NCBI GenBank assembly: GCA_964632545.1
Contig: CAZWBQ010000001.1
Location: 86,432 to 150,431, forward strand
Reading direction: 5' to 3'
Source of the DNA: UBA7398 sp964632545
Lineage (GTDB): Bacteria; Actinomycetota; Actinomycetes; Nanopelagicales; Nanopelagicaceae
Length of the DNA stretch: 64,000 bases
Every line of letters starts with the position of its first letter. The first letter of the stretch is position 1. Made by a program: the position numbers and the translations under genes. Below the pieces are notes generated by a model. The model had not been told where the DNA came from and ran no database searches. It worked only from the letters and a program-made list of their open reading frames with translations. Shown here piece after piece: positions 45,120-53,723 of this stretch.

Positions 45120-45559
45120 TGAATTTAGATTCCCTTTATCAAGAAGTTATTTTAGATCACTACAAAAATCCGTTAAATAAAAAACTTATTCCGAATCCAA
45201 TCGCGCAAGTTACGCATTTGAATACAAGCTGTGGTGATGAGATAGTTTTAAATTTACATTTAAATGGAGATTTAGTTGAACATATTACGTGGGAGGGAGT
45301 TGGCTGCTCTATTTCGCAAGCGAGCACCTCAGTAATGTCGGATTTACTGACGGGGAAACCTATTAACGATGCTATGAGAATTTTGGAAAGTTTTGTAGAA
45401 GTTATTCAAAGTAAGGGCAAATTAAGTGGAGATGATGAAGTTATTGGAGATGGCGTTGCATTTGCGGGAGTTTCCAAATTCCCAGCACGAGTAAAATGCG
45501 CACTAATTGGCTGGATGGCATTTAAAGACGCGTTATCCCAGGGCTTAGCTAAAAAATAG
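45119..45559 (+). CDS. sufU: Sulfur-transfer protein SufU
   Basis: 146-aa zinc-binding sulfur acceptor for SufS. The three cysteines are present: NTSCGDE, VGCSISQAS and RVKCALIGW. The spacing insert between the second and third Cys separates SufU from scaffold IscU. N-terminal LYQEVILDHYKNP is typical. It replaces SufE in Gram-positive bacteria. Confidence 0.94.
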   Translation: MNLDSLYQEVILDHYKNPLNKKLIPNPIAQVTHLNTSCGDEIVLNLHLNGDLVEHITWEGVGCSISQASTSVMSDLLTGKPINDAMRILESFVEVIQSKGKLSGDDEVIGDGVAFAGVSKFPARVKCALIGWMAFKDALSQGLAKK

Positions 45560-45595
45560 AATCTAATTACTCAACAAAAATCGATAGGGGAGATG

Positions 45596-45916
45596 ATGGT
45601 GGATAAATTAGCAAGTTCGGAAGATGTCACCGAGGCGATGAAAGATGTGATTGATCCAGAACTTGGGATTAATGTAATAGATCTTGGTCTTGTTTATGAC
45701 ATATCTATAGATACCGCAAATGTTGCTGTGCTAGATATGACCCTCACTTCTGCCGCGTGCCCATTGCAAGATGTAATTGAAGATCAAACTAGGCAGGTTT
45801 TGCAAGATTTAGTTAACGATGTGAAGATTAATTGGGTTTGGATGCCACCCTGGGGCCCAAATAAAATCTCTGATGATGGCCGTGAACAACTGCGCGCGAT
45901 TGGGTTTACTGTATAG
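45596..45916 (+). CDS. sufT: SufT / PaaD-like (MIP18 family) Fe-S maturation factor
   Basis: About 106 aa of the DUF59/MIP18 family: MKDVIDPELGINVIDLGLVYD and the conserved Cys in SAACPLQDVIEDQ. It helps deliver Fe-S clusters to targets. Three start codons stand in a row (ATG 45593, ATG 45596, GTG 45599); GGGGAG upstream abuts the first, so I favour the second. It ends the suf operon. Confidence 0.9.
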   Translation: MVDKLASSEDVTEAMKDVIDPELGINVIDLGLVYDISIDTANVAVLDMTLTSAACPLQDVIEDQTRQVLQDLVNDVKINWVWMPPWGPNKISDDGREQLRAIGFTV

Positions 45917-45919
45917 CCC

Positions 45920-47785
45920 ATGTCAATGCATGCAACATGGATGTCGTTTAGATCCCTAACTGCAGATCAATCAGTTAAAGATCAAAAATTAAAGCCCGGT
46001 ACGGTTAAAAGAATTGCAAGTTTTGCAGTTCCTTATAAATCATCTCTCATCATTTATTTGATTACTGTCGTATTGGATGCCTTGCTAGTAGTTGCTACAC
46101 CTTTACTCTTAAGACGATTAATTGATCAAGGTGTTATTCCAGGTGATGCTAATTTAGTTACAAGATTAGCAATTGCAGTCGGTGTTCTTGCAGTATTTGA
46201 TGCATTGCTCAGTATGGCCGGACGGTGGTTCTCCGCGCGGATCGGTGAAGGATTAATTTACGATTTAAGAACTAAAGTTTTTGAGCATGTACAGCGTCAA
46301 TCAATCGCATTCTTTACTCGAACTCAAACTGGGGCGCTAATTTCACGGATTAATTCAGATGTAATTGGAGCGCAACAGGCTTTCACGGCAACCTTGTCTG
46401 GGGTAATTAGTAATGTAATAAGTTTAGTTTTAGTAACTGTAACAATGTTGATTCTTTCTTGGCAGATAACCATTGTTTCTTTGGTGCTTTTACCGGTATT
46501 TCTAATGCCAACCAAATGGGTTGGTAAAAAGCTACAGAAATATACTAGAGAGTCATTTAATTTAAACGCGGAAATGTCTTCCACAATGACTGAACGCTTC
46601 AATGTTTCCGGCGCACTACTAGTTTCACTTTATGGCGATCCGATAGCAGAGCACGAATATTTCTCAAGTCGGGCAAAGAAAGTGGCAAACATCGGCATCA
46701 GCATTGCGTTATTGAACCGAATTTTCTTTATAGCTTTAACTTCTATTGCAGCGATTGCTACCGCTTTTGCCTACGGAATTGGTGGTCACCTAGCGATAAA
46801 TGGCGCTGTAACAGTCGGTACGTTGATCGCGATAACTTCATTACTTGCTCGGTTATACGGTCCGCTGACAGCGCTTTCAAATGTGCGTGTGGATGTGATG
46901 ACGGCGCTTGTGTCTTTTGAAAGAGTATTTGAAGTTCTTGATTTAGAACCGATGGTTAAGGATAAAGTTTCAGCGATTTCTTTACCTAACAAATCTTTAA
47001 GTATTTCATTTCAAGATGTTAAGTTTTCGTATCCTAAAGCTGATGAAATATCGCTTGCATCTTTAGAATCGGTTGCGAAACCAGAAACGATTGAAAGCGG
47101 CGAAATATTAAAGGGCATTTCATTTGATTGTGCACCAGGCACACTTACCGCATTGGTTGGCCCATCTGGAGCTGGCAAAACAACGATCAGCGCACTTATT
47201 CCACGACTTTATGATGTGACTGGTGGGTCGATTGAAGTTGATGGCACAAATATTAAGGATTTAACGATGGCTTCATTGCGTAATGCAATTGGCGTGGTAA
47301 CTCAAGATGCCCATATGTTTCATGATTCAATCGCGGCAAATCTTTACTACGCTAAAAAAGATGCTACCGAATCTGAAATGCGATCAGCCTGTGAAGCTGC
47401 GCAAATCTGGGATTTAATCGCTTCCTTACCAAATGGTTTTGAAACTGTGGTGGGCGAACGTGGGCATCGGTTATCTGGTGGCGAAAAGCAACGATTAGCT
47501 ATTGCGAGGTTGCTATTGAAAGCGCCTAAAATTGTAATTCTTGACGAGGCAACAGCGCATTTAGATTCTGAAAATGAAGCGCTAGTTCAAGAGGCGTTAG
47601 CACATGCTTTGAAAGGACGTACAAGTATTGTGATTGCACACCGTCTTTCAACAGTGCGAGCTGCCGACCAGATTTTAGTTTTGCAAGATGGGGTAATTGT
47701 CGAACGGGGCAAACACGATGATTTGGTGGGGGAAGCTGGATTATATTCTGAGCTATATGCTCGCCAATCACTTGCTGGCGCGTAA
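45920..47785 (+). CDS. ABC exporter half-transporter (membrane plus ATPase domain)
   Basis: 621 aa. The membrane domain (about 30-330) has six helices; the ATPase domain has Walker A GPSGAGKTT near 415, signature LSGGEKQRLAIARLL near 517, Walker B IVILDEATAHLD and H-loop AHRLS. It should work as a homodimer in the membrane. Substrate unknown; multidrug or lipid exporters share this layout. It starts 3 bp after sufT without a clear ribosome binding site and converges on SURF1, with an 18-bp tail-to-tail overlap. Confidence 0.88.
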   Translation: MSMHATWMSFRSLTADQSVKDQKLKPGTVKRIASFAVPYKSSLIIYLITVVLDALLVVATPLLLRRLIDQGVIPGDANLVTRLAIAVGVLAVFDALLSMAGRWFSARIGEGLIYDLRTKVFEHVQRQSIAFFTRTQTGALISRINSDVIGAQQAFTATLSGVISNVISLVLVTVTMLILSWQITIVSLVLLPVFLMPTKWVGKKLQKYTRESFNLNAEMSSTMTERFNVSGALLVSLYGDPIAEHEYFSSRAKKVANIGISIALLNRIFFIALTSIAAIATAFAYGIGGHLAINGAVTVGTLIAITSLLARLYGPLTALSNVRVDVMTALVSFERVFEVLDLEPMVKDKVSAISLPNKSLSISFQDVKFSYPKADEISLASLESVAKPETIESGEILKGISFDCAPGTLTALVGPSGAGKTTISALIPRLYDVTGGSIEVDGTNIKDLTMASLRNAIGVVTQDAHMFHDSIAANLYYAKKDATESEMRSACEAAQIWDLIASLPNGFETVVGERGHRLSGGEKQRLAIARLLLKAPKIVILDEATAHLDSENEALVQEALAHALKGRTSIVIAHRLSTVRAADQILVLQDGVIVERGKHDDLVGEAGLYSELYARQSLAGA

Positions 47786-48505
47786 CGCTTCTCTGAAAAT
47801 TAATACTCGCCCAAATAGCGCAAGCAGAGCAAAAAGTAGCCACTGCAAGGCATAAGCAAAATGTGGCCCATCAGTTAACTCTGGTAGTGGGTTTGGAAAC
47901 TTTGGATCTAATCTTGAATCGCTAGCGGATAGTAAATCTAATGAAAAATTTGCAGTCTCAACTGATTGCGACTTATCCCAATTTTGTAACTGCGATTTCT
48001 TGCCGTTGGGGATTGCGAAGAAACTTCCCTGTACTCGATTAGTTAAATCACTTGTGCGTAACCTTGCATTAATACTTATCTGATTGGTTGAGGTAGCTAA
48101 AACCTCTGGCGGAGTTTTAGCGTCTTTGCCTGCTTGAATCCAGCCTCTATCTACCCAGAATATTTCCCCAGAATTAGATTCAAATAACGTTATTACACCA
48201 AAACCATATTTTCCTTCAACGTAACGATTTCTAAGCAAAAGTTCATGGTCTGGCTTAAATGATCCAGTAACCGAAATCGTGCGCCATTGATTTGACGGCA
48301 AAGAATTTGGATCTTTGAGTAAGGCAACAAATTCCGTTTCCGTAAGTGGAGTGCGAGCAGTATTGGATTTAATTTGAACATTCGTATCGTGTCTGGTTAC
48401 GCCTCTGTGGTATTGCCAAATCGAGGCTTTCGTACATCCAACTATTATCACAAGAGTTAAAAGCGTTAGCCCAATAGCAATAGGGGAGAGCAATGCGCGT
48501 TTCAT
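47768..48505 (-). CDS. SURF1-family cytochrome oxidase biogenesis protein
   Basis: 245 aa with the SURF1 layout: one N-terminal helix (about 8-25), a large outer domain, and a C-terminal helix (about 218-238). Typical motifs are QWRTISVTGSF, LLLRNRYVEGKYGF, WVDRGWIQAG and PHFAYALQWLLFA. It assists assembly of the heme a center of cytochrome c oxidase, matching ctaA in this window. It is the first gene downstream of DUF3099 on the minus strand. Confidence 0.87.
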   Translation of the reverse strand: MKRALLSPIAIGLTLLTLVIIVGCTKASIWQYHRGVTRHDTNVQIKSNTARTPLTETEFVALLKDPNSLPSNQWRTISVTGSFKPDHELLLRNRYVEGKYGFGVITLFESNSGEIFWVDRGWIQAGKDAKTPPEVLATSTNQISINARLRTSDLTNRVQGSFFAIPNGKKSQLQNWDKSQSVETANFSLDLLSASDSRLDPKFPNPLPELTDGPHFAYALQWLLFALLALFGRVLIFREALRASK

Positions 48506-48511
48506 AACGGA

Positions 48512-48517
48512 ACCCTA
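48512..48517 (-). promoter_or_regulatory. -10 element of the SURF1 gene, leaderless type
   Basis: On the minus strand TAGGGT is followed by six bases and the ATG at 48505. It lies in the 17-bp gap after the DUF3099 stop. Confidence 0.5.
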
Positions 48518-48522
48518 CTTAA

Positions 48523-48804
48523 CTATTTAGCATCCTTGTCACCAGCTGATATTTCTTTCGCCTTGCTGTTGAAATATGAAGTGTTACCTGAAATGGTTTC
48601 CCGGCCAGCATTTGCAACGATTACTGCTATATATGGGAGGGTCACGGCGCCGATAAGAAAAAACCACCGATACGGGGATGGGGTTAACACCGTTAATATG
48701 AAACAAAGTGTGCGAATCATCATCGAAATGAAATATCGTTTTTGTCTTCCCGGAAGATCATCGCTCAAGCCACTTTGTGCTGATGTAATACGATGAACTT
48801 TCAT
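48523..48804 (-). CDS. DUF3099 membrane protein
   Basis: 93 aa, an actinobacterial family of unknown function. N-terminal HRITSAQSGLSDDLPGRQKRY, two hydrophobic segments (about 27-42 and 46-63) and the conserved VANAGRE end. Topology suggests a small two-helix membrane protein. Divergent from fabG, with 78 bp between starts. Confidence 0.85.
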   Translation of the reverse strand: MKVHRITSAQSGLSDDLPGRQKRYFISMMIRTLCFILTVLTPSPYRWFFLIGAVTLPYIAVIVANAGRETISGNTSYFNSKAKEISAGDKDAK

Positions 48805-48810
48805 ATGCTC

Positions 48811-48816
48811 AGCCTA
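48811..48816 (-). promoter_or_regulatory. -10 element of the DUF3099 gene, leaderless type
   Basis: On the minus strand TAGGCT is followed by GAGCAT (six bases) and then the ATG. No ribosome binding site is present. Confidence 0.55.
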
Positions 48817-48870
48817 AGACTCAAACCACTTCTTCGCACCCTCAATTCCAACTTACGCTTGGGTAACAGG

Positions 48871-48876
48871 TAGATT
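48871..48876 (+). promoter_or_regulatory. -10 element of fabG, leaderless type
   Basis: TAGATT is followed by TATCGT (six bases) and the fabG ATG. No ribosome binding site is present. Confidence 0.55.
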
Positions 48877-48882
48877 TATCGT

Positions 48883-49587
48883 ATGTCACGAAATGTGTTA
48901 GTAACTGGTGGAAATAGAGGTATCGGTTTAGCCATCGCAGAACATTTTAAATCTCTTGGTGACAATGTAATCGTAACTTACCGCAACGGTAACCCACCAT
49001 CGAATTTCAATTCAGTAATTATGGATGTAACTTCGACTGAAAGTGTCGAATCAGGTTTTGATGAAATTGAAAAAAGCCATGGTCCGATTGAAGTTTTAGT
49101 TGCAAATGCCGGAATTACCCGTGACGGTTTAATTCTACGAATGAGTGATTCAGATTTTGAAGATGTGTTTCAGGCAAATTTGATGGGATCTTTTCGGGTT
49201 GCTCGGCGAGCTAGCAAAGCGATGCTCAAATTGAAACGCGGCAGCTTAATTTTTATCGGTTCAGTTGTCGGCAGCATGGGTTCTGCTGGGCAAGTTAATT
49301 ACGCAGCTAGCAAAGCAGGTTTAATTGGTATGAGTAAATCGCTTGCTAAAGAATTAGGTAGTCGAGGAATCACTGCCAATGTAGTTTCGCCCGGCTTTGT
49401 TGAGACGGATATGACATCAACATTGGATCAAAATCGCAGAGATGAAATTTCGGCGGCAATCCCACTAAAAAGATTTTGTAGCGGCGCCGAAATTGCAACT
49501 GTTGTTGGCTTTGTTGCTTCAGAAGGAGCACGCTATATAACTGGAGCTGTATTACCCGTAGATGGTGGATTAGGAATGGGATCGTAA
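48883..49587 (+). CDS. fabG: 3-oxoacyl-ACP reductase
   Basis: NADPH-dependent reductase of fatty-acid elongation, 234 aa, short-chain dehydrogenase fold. VTGGNRGIGLAIAEHF cofactor motif, NAGITRDG near 85, catalytic Ser in FIGSVVGSMG and Tyr-Lys in NYAASKAGL near 140. It resembles mycobacterial MabA. The stop overlaps fabI by one base (TAATG). Confidence 0.93.
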   Translation: MSRNVLVTGGNRGIGLAIAEHFKSLGDNVIVTYRNGNPPSNFNSVIMDVTSTESVESGFDEIEKSHGPIEVLVANAGITRDGLILRMSDSDFEDVFQANLMGSFRVARRASKAMLKLKRGSLIFIGSVVGSMGSAGQVNYAASKAGLIGMSKSLAKELGSRGITANVVSPGFVETDMTSTLDQNRRDEISAAIPLKRFCSGAEIATVVGFVASEGARYITGAVLPVDGGLGMGS

Positions 49588-50360
49588 TGGGAATTCTAAA
49601 AGATAAAAATATATTAGTGACCGGTGTTTTAACTGATGCATCTATTGCATTCCATATTGCTCGGATTGCCCAAGAAGAAGGCGCGAATGTGGTTTTGAGT
49701 TCTTACGGAAGAGTGCAACGCTTAACCGAACGAATTGCTGGTCGATTGCCCAAATTGGCACCAGTTATTCAACTCGATGTTACAAATGATGAAGATTTAA
49801 CCGCGCTGCCAGATCGCGTCCGTGAACATTTGCCACATTTGGATGGCGTTGTGCATTCAATTGGCTTTGCCCCAGAGAGCGCTTTAGGCGGAAATTTTCT
49901 CAACACCGAATGGAGCGATGTTGCAGTTGCAATGCAAGTATCTGCATTTTCATTTAAATCATTAACGATGGCTGCAAAACCGCTTTTCAAAAAAGAACTT
50001 GGCGCTAGCGTTGTCGGTCTGGATTTTGACGCTACTGTGGCTTGGCCAAAATATGATTGGATGGGTGTGGCTAAAGCAGCATTGGAATCTACTTCGCGTT
50101 ATTTAGCGAGAGATTTAGGAAGTGAAAATATTCGCGTTAATTTAGTTGCAGCGGGACCGATTCGAACAATGGCCGCTAAATCAATTCCAGGTTTTTCTGA
50201 ATTTGAAAATGTTTGGAATGAACGAGCACCACTTCATTGGGATGTAACTGATCCAGTCCCAGCAGCACAGGCGGTTGTTGCATTGCTCTCGCCATGGTTT
50301 CCTAAAACCACTGCCGAGATCATTCATGTCGATGGCGGTTTGCATGGAATGGGCGCTTAA
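49587..50360 (+). CDS. fabI: Enoyl-ACP reductase, InhA-like
   Basis: NADH-dependent last step of the fatty-acid elongation cycle, 257 aa. ILVTGVLTDASIAFHIARIAQ at the N-terminus, HSIGFAPESAL near 92, catalytic YDWMGVAKAALES (Tyr-x6-Lys), and LVAAGPIRTMAA near 190 all match the InhA/FabI group. fabG-fabI is the same pair as mabA-inhA in mycobacteria. Confidence 0.94.
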   Translation: MGILKDKNILVTGVLTDASIAFHIARIAQEEGANVVLSSYGRVQRLTERIAGRLPKLAPVIQLDVTNDEDLTALPDRVREHLPHLDGVVHSIGFAPESALGGNFLNTEWSDVAVAMQVSAFSFKSLTMAAKPLFKKELGASVVGLDFDATVAWPKYDWMGVAKAALESTSRYLARDLGSENIRVNLVAAGPIRTMAAKSIPGFSEFENVWNERAPLHWDVTDPVPAAQAVVALLSPWFPKTTAEIIHVDGGLHGMGA

Positions 50361-50371
50361 AGACGCTCAAT

Positions 50372-50400
50372 TTCAATTTTTTACTATTCTCCGATAACCT
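50372..50400 (+). promoter_or_regulatory. Possible promoter of the infC operon
   Basis: TTCAAT (50372-50377), 17 bp spacer, TAACCT (50395-50400). The -10 is identical to that of rpsA. Alternative -10s (TACTAT at 50382-50387) overlap. Confidence 0.45.
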
Positions 50401-50404
50401 TTGC

Positions 50405-50604
50405 CTCGTTCGGTTCTTGAAACCGATGCCAAGTGGAGCTGCCGCTCCCACCTTCGTCGCCACTCTAAAGTGCGCGAGCTGGTCAAGGAAGATCGCAGAA
50501 ACTATGCGGTCATGAGCACTTATGTGCGCATTGCGGCAAAACTACTTTCATTCAATTCAAGAGCTCAACAATTCGCTCTAAATTTTTTATGAAAGGGAGT
50601 AACT
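50405..50604 (+). promoter_or_regulatory. Structured 5' leader of infC-rpmI-rplT
   Basis: About 200 nt without a recognised gene and visibly more G+C-rich than the flanks. Hairpins: TCGGTT/AACCGA at 50410-50426; a 7-bp stem with one bulge at 50433-50451; CACT/AGTG near 50460-50475. A 29-codon frame starting at ATG 50426 overlaps the hairpins. The layout suggests an attenuator or ribosomal-protein-binding leader, as other bacteria have for L20 and IF3 operons. Not matched to a known family. Confidence 0.45.
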
Positions 50605-51189
50605 ATCAGCACTGAACCACGCATCAATGATCGAATCCGCGAATCGGAAGTTCGTCTCATTGGAGCATCTGGCGAACAAGTTGGTGTTATCGATATCGAT
50701 AGCGCACTTCGGATGGCCGAAGAAATCGGACTTGATCTCGTTGAGATTGCTGCAGAGGCAACTCCACCCGTCTGCAAAATTATGGATTTCGGAAAATACA
50801 AATACGAAATCGCGCAGAAGGCTCGTGAGGCTCGACAGAACCAGACCCACATTGTGGTTAAGGAAATGCGGATGCGGCCAAATATTGAGAGCCACGATTA
50901 TGAAACCAAACGGAATCATATTGAAAAGTTCTTAAAGGGCGGCGACAAAGTGAAAGTTACTATTCAATTTCGTGGAAGAGAACAGAGTCGGCCGGAACTT
51001 GGTTATAAATTACTGCAACGTCTTGCGCAAGATGTTACAGAAATTGCCTTCGTCGAATTTGCACCGAAGCAAGAAGGACGAAGCATGACTATGGTTCTAG
51101 GACCGGTCAAACGTAAGAGCGATGCGTTAGCTGAAGCTAAGAAAGCGAAGAAAGCGGCCGAAAAAGCTGCTGAAGCGCAGAAGCTTTAA
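50605..51189 (+). CDS. infC: Translation initiation factor IF-3
   Basis: Binds the 30S subunit and checks start codons, 194 aa. The protein begins I-S-T-E-P-R-I-N-D-R-I-R at an ATC start codon, with GGGAG at 50595-50599 and five bases spacing. Rare start codons are conserved in infC and allow self-control, since IF-3 discriminates against them. The first standard ATG (50713) would delete most of the N-domain. Motifs: LDLVEIAAEA, PPVCKIMDFGKYKYE, and KVTIQFRGRE in the C-domain. Confidence 0.94.
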   Translation: MSTEPRINDRIRESEVRLIGASGEQVGVIDIDSALRMAEEIGLDLVEIAAEATPPVCKIMDFGKYKYEIAQKAREARQNQTHIVVKEMRMRPNIESHDYETKRNHIEKFLKGGDKVKVTIQFRGREQSRPELGYKLLQRLAQDVTEIAFVEFAPKQEGRSMTMVLGPVKRKSDALAEAKKAKKAAEKAAEAQKL

Positions 51190-51228
51190 ACCGATTTAAA
51201 TTTCAAGAAAACAAAACGGAGGAATGAA

Positions 51229-51426
51229 ATGCCAAAGATGAAATCACATAGTGGCGCGAAGAAGACTTTCCGCGTTACTGGAACCGGAAAGATCATGCAC
51301 GAGCGTGCCGGAAAGCGTCACCTCCTTGAACGTAAGTCTTCACGCCATACACGTCGCCTCACCAATGACGCGGCTGCCAGCAAGCCAAACACTTTTTCAG
51401 CAAAACGCCTTTTGGGCTTGAAGTAG
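51229..51426 (+). CDS. rpmI: 50S ribosomal protein L35
   Basis: 65 aa, very basic: MPKMKSHSGAKKTFRVTGTG start and LERKSSRHTRRL core. Ribosome binding site CGGAGG. Standard infC-rpmI-rplT order. Confidence 0.96.
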   Translation: MPKMKSHSGAKKTFRVTGTGKIMHERAGKRHLLERKSSRHTRRLTNDAAASKPNTFSAKRLLGLK

Positions 51427-51479
51427 TCGAATCCATCGGTTGAAATTAATTTTAAGAAAATAGGAAGAGGAGATAGAAA

Positions 51480-51842
51480 ATGGCAAGAGTTAAACGTGGT
51501 GTACACGCAGCGAAGAAGCGCCGAACAACGCTCGAACGTGCAAGTGGTTACCGTGGCCAACGTTCACGATTATTTACCAAGGCTAAAGAACAAGTCACGC
51601 ATTCGATGGTTTATGCATTCAATGACCGTAAAGATAAGAAAGGCGATTTCCGCCAACTTTGGATTACTCGTATTAATGCAGCCTCACGCGCTAACGGATT
51701 AACTTATAACCGTTTCATGCAAGGGTTAAAGGCAGCTGGTGTCGAAGTTGATCGCCGCGTGCTTTCAGACTTAGCAACTAACGACCCAAAGGCTTTTGCT
51801 ACCTTGGTTGAAGTTGCTCGCAAAAATGTAAAAGTTTCTTAA
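51480..51842 (+). CDS. rplT: 50S ribosomal protein L20
   Basis: 120 aa, 23S rRNA-binding assembly protein. MARVKRGVHAAKKRRTTLE start, ASGYRGQRSRLFTKAKEQV and LWITRINAASRANGLTYN, all L20 signatures. Ribosome binding site GAGGAG. In other bacteria L20 represses its own operon through the leader. Confidence 0.97.
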   Translation: MARVKRGVHAAKKRRTTLERASGYRGQRSRLFTKAKEQVTHSMVYAFNDRKDKKGDFRQLWITRINAASRANGLTYNRFMQGLKAAGVEVDRRVLSDLATNDPKAFATLVEVARKNVKVS

Positions 51843-51849
51843 CGCTAAA

Positions 51850-52656
51850 ATGATTACGAGCCTTCATTCGCCGCACGTTGAGCGAGTGAAGGCTCTTTTA
51901 GGTTCTAGGGGAGTTAAAGAGCGACGAGTCGAAGCAAAATTTATTGCAGAAGGTTTGCAATCAATTCGCGAAGCAATCAAATTCGGAGATCCTAAGCTAG
52001 ATACTCTCTATTTAACTGAAGCAGGTCGAGCAAAGTTAGAAGATGAAAATCTTTTAACAAATGATGTTTTAGGAAAAACCGTCGAAGTGACCGATGAAGT
52101 TATGCGAGAGATGGCAGATACCGTTTCGCCTCAAGGCATATTGGCGCTTTGTGAAATTTCTAAACACAATTTCCCAAACTTCATTTCGAAAAAACCGATG
52201 CGTATTGCATATTTTTGGCAAATTCAAGATCCTGGAAATGCTGGCGCAGTTATTAGAACAGCTGATGCATTTGGATTTGACGCAATTGTTTTCTCAGACC
52301 AAAGCGTTGATGTTTATTCGCCAAAGGTTGTGCGCGCAACTGCTGGGTCGCTCTGGCATATTCCGGTTTTTGAAGATGTTTCAATTTCAGAGCTAAAAGA
52401 GCTTGCGGAGAAGAATGGAATTCAAATTTTTGGCACAGATGGAAATGGTCAACTTGCATTGCCAGATGCATTGCAAAAATTAAAGAAGAGTCCGTCCATC
52501 TGGGTTTTTGGAAATGAAGCCCGCGGTTTACCAAGTGAAGTTTCCGAAGATTTGAATTTAGTCACAATTCCAATGGAAGGGCGAGCCGAGAGCTTGAATT
52601 TGGCAGCCGCTGCGACCGTTGTTATGTATGAAGTTTCGCAAGCAACCAAGCTTTAA
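51850..52656 (+). CDS. SpoU-family rRNA 2'-O-methyltransferase (TsnR-like)
   Basis: 268 aa trefoil-knot (SPOUT) methyltransferase. Motif 1 IQDPGNAGAVIRTADAFG near 132, motif 2 SIWVFGNEARGLPSE near 216, motif 3 IPMEGRAESLNLAAAATVVMYE near 238. N-terminal RNA-binding domain (RRVEAKFIAEG). The position after rplT matches the actinobacterial tsnR gene. The rRNA site modified cannot be told. Confidence 0.9.
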   Translation: MITSLHSPHVERVKALLGSRGVKERRVEAKFIAEGLQSIREAIKFGDPKLDTLYLTEAGRAKLEDENLLTNDVLGKTVEVTDEVMREMADTVSPQGILALCEISKHNFPNFISKKPMRIAYFWQIQDPGNAGAVIRTADAFGFDAIVFSDQSVDVYSPKVVRATAGSLWHIPVFEDVSISELKELAEKNGIQIFGTDGNGQLALPDALQKLKKSPSIWVFGNEARGLPSEVSEDLNLVTIPMEGRAESLNLAAAATVVMYEVSQATKL

Positions 52657-52694
52657 CCAGCGATTAAATAACGCATCTCCTGCTACTGAGTTAG

Positions 52695-52700
52695 TAGACT
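52695..52700 (+). promoter_or_regulatory. -10 element of pheS, leaderless type
   Basis: TAGACT followed by CCCATC (six bases) and the pheS GTG. No ribosome binding site. It shows the pattern also holds for a GTG start. Confidence 0.55.
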
Positions 52701-52706
52701 CCCATC

Positions 52707-53723
52707 GTGTCACTAACCGTAGATTCCATCGAGACCGAAAAGCAGGCAGCTCTCGCGGCGCTTTTGAGCGCGGAAAATTTAGAAGAATTGAAGACGGTTC
52801 GATTGGCTCATGTTGGCGATAAGTCACCGTTAGCAAAAGCAAACCAAGCTTTAGGTTCTTTGCCGGGAAATGAGCGAGCAGAATTTGGCAAAGTTATCGG
52901 TGCGGCTCGCGCCGAAGTAAATACTGCTTATGCAGAACGTGAAAAATTTTTGATCGGTGAGCGAGATAGCAAAATTTTAGCTGCAGAACGGGTAGACGTT
53001 TCACTTCCAACAAAACGTGGAAGCGCTGGAGGATTGCACCCATTAACAATTCTTACAAATGAAATTTCGGATTTATTCGTGGGGCTTGGTTATACGGTAG
53101 CGGAAGGACCAGAGCTCGAATCTGGTTGGTTAAACTTTGATGCGTTAAATATTCCTGCGGATCATCCTGCGCGAACCATGCAAGACACATTTTTTATTGA
53201 ACCGTTAGATTCCGGTTTAGTTATGCGAACTCATACTTCGCCAGTTCAAGTTCGCACAATGTTGGATCGCCAGCCGCCAATTTATGTAATCTGTCCTGGC
53301 CGTACTTATCGGGCAGATGAATTGGATGCGACGCATACACCAGTCTTTAATCAAGTCGAAGGGCTTGTTGTAGATAAAGGGATAACTATGGCCCATCTAA
53401 AAGGGACTCTCGATTTCTTTGCAGCGAAAATGTTTGGCCCTGATGTCACCACTAGAATTCGACCTTCATTTTTTCCATTCACAGAACCAAGCGCTGAAGT
53501 TGATTTCTTCTATCGCGGCCGTTGGATTGAATGGGGCGGTTGTGGCATGGTAAATCCAAAAGTGTTACAAGCATGCGGAATAGATACTGATGAGTTTTCG
53601 GGATTTGCCTTTGGTATGGGTTTAGAGCGCACGCTTATGGTTAGACATGGCATCGCAGATATGCATGACATCGTTGAAGGCGATATTCGCTTTTCTCAGG
53701 CATTTGGTACAGGTACACGATGA
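52707..53723 (+). CDS. pheS: Phenylalanine-tRNA ligase alpha subunit
   Basis: Catalytic subunit, 338 aa. N-terminal coiled coil (about 1-85), then class II synthetase motifs: motif 1 near HPLTILTNEI, motif 2 YRADELDATHTPVFNQVEG near 200-220, motif 3 GFAFGMGLERTLMVRHGI near 305. GTG start. The stop overlaps pheT (ATGA). Confidence 0.96.
   Translation: MSLTVDSIETEKQAALAALLSAENLEELKTVRLAHVGDKSPLAKANQALGSLPGNERAEFGKVIGAARAEVNTAYAEREKFLIGERDSKILAAERVDVSLPTKRGSAGGLHPLTILTNEISDLFVGLGYTVAEGPELESGWLNFDALNIPADHPARTMQDTFFIEPLDSGLVMRTHTSPVQVRTMLDRQPPIYVICPGRTYRADELDATHTPVFNQVEGLVVDKGITMAHLKGTLDFFAAKMFGPDVTTRIRPSFFPFTEPSAEVDFFYRGRWIEWGGCGMVNPKVLQACGIDTDEFSGFAFGMGLERTLMVRHGIADMHDIVEGDIRFSQAFGTGTR

Noticed and set aside
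50401..50592. Small frame in the infC leader as a real protein gene
   Set aside because: No ribosome binding site or family match; composition and hairpins point to RNA structure. A short leader peptide is not excluded.
50713..51189. ATG 50713 as infC start
   Set aside because: It removes about 36 conserved N-terminal residues; the ATC at 50605 with GGGAG matches IF-3 in other bacteria.
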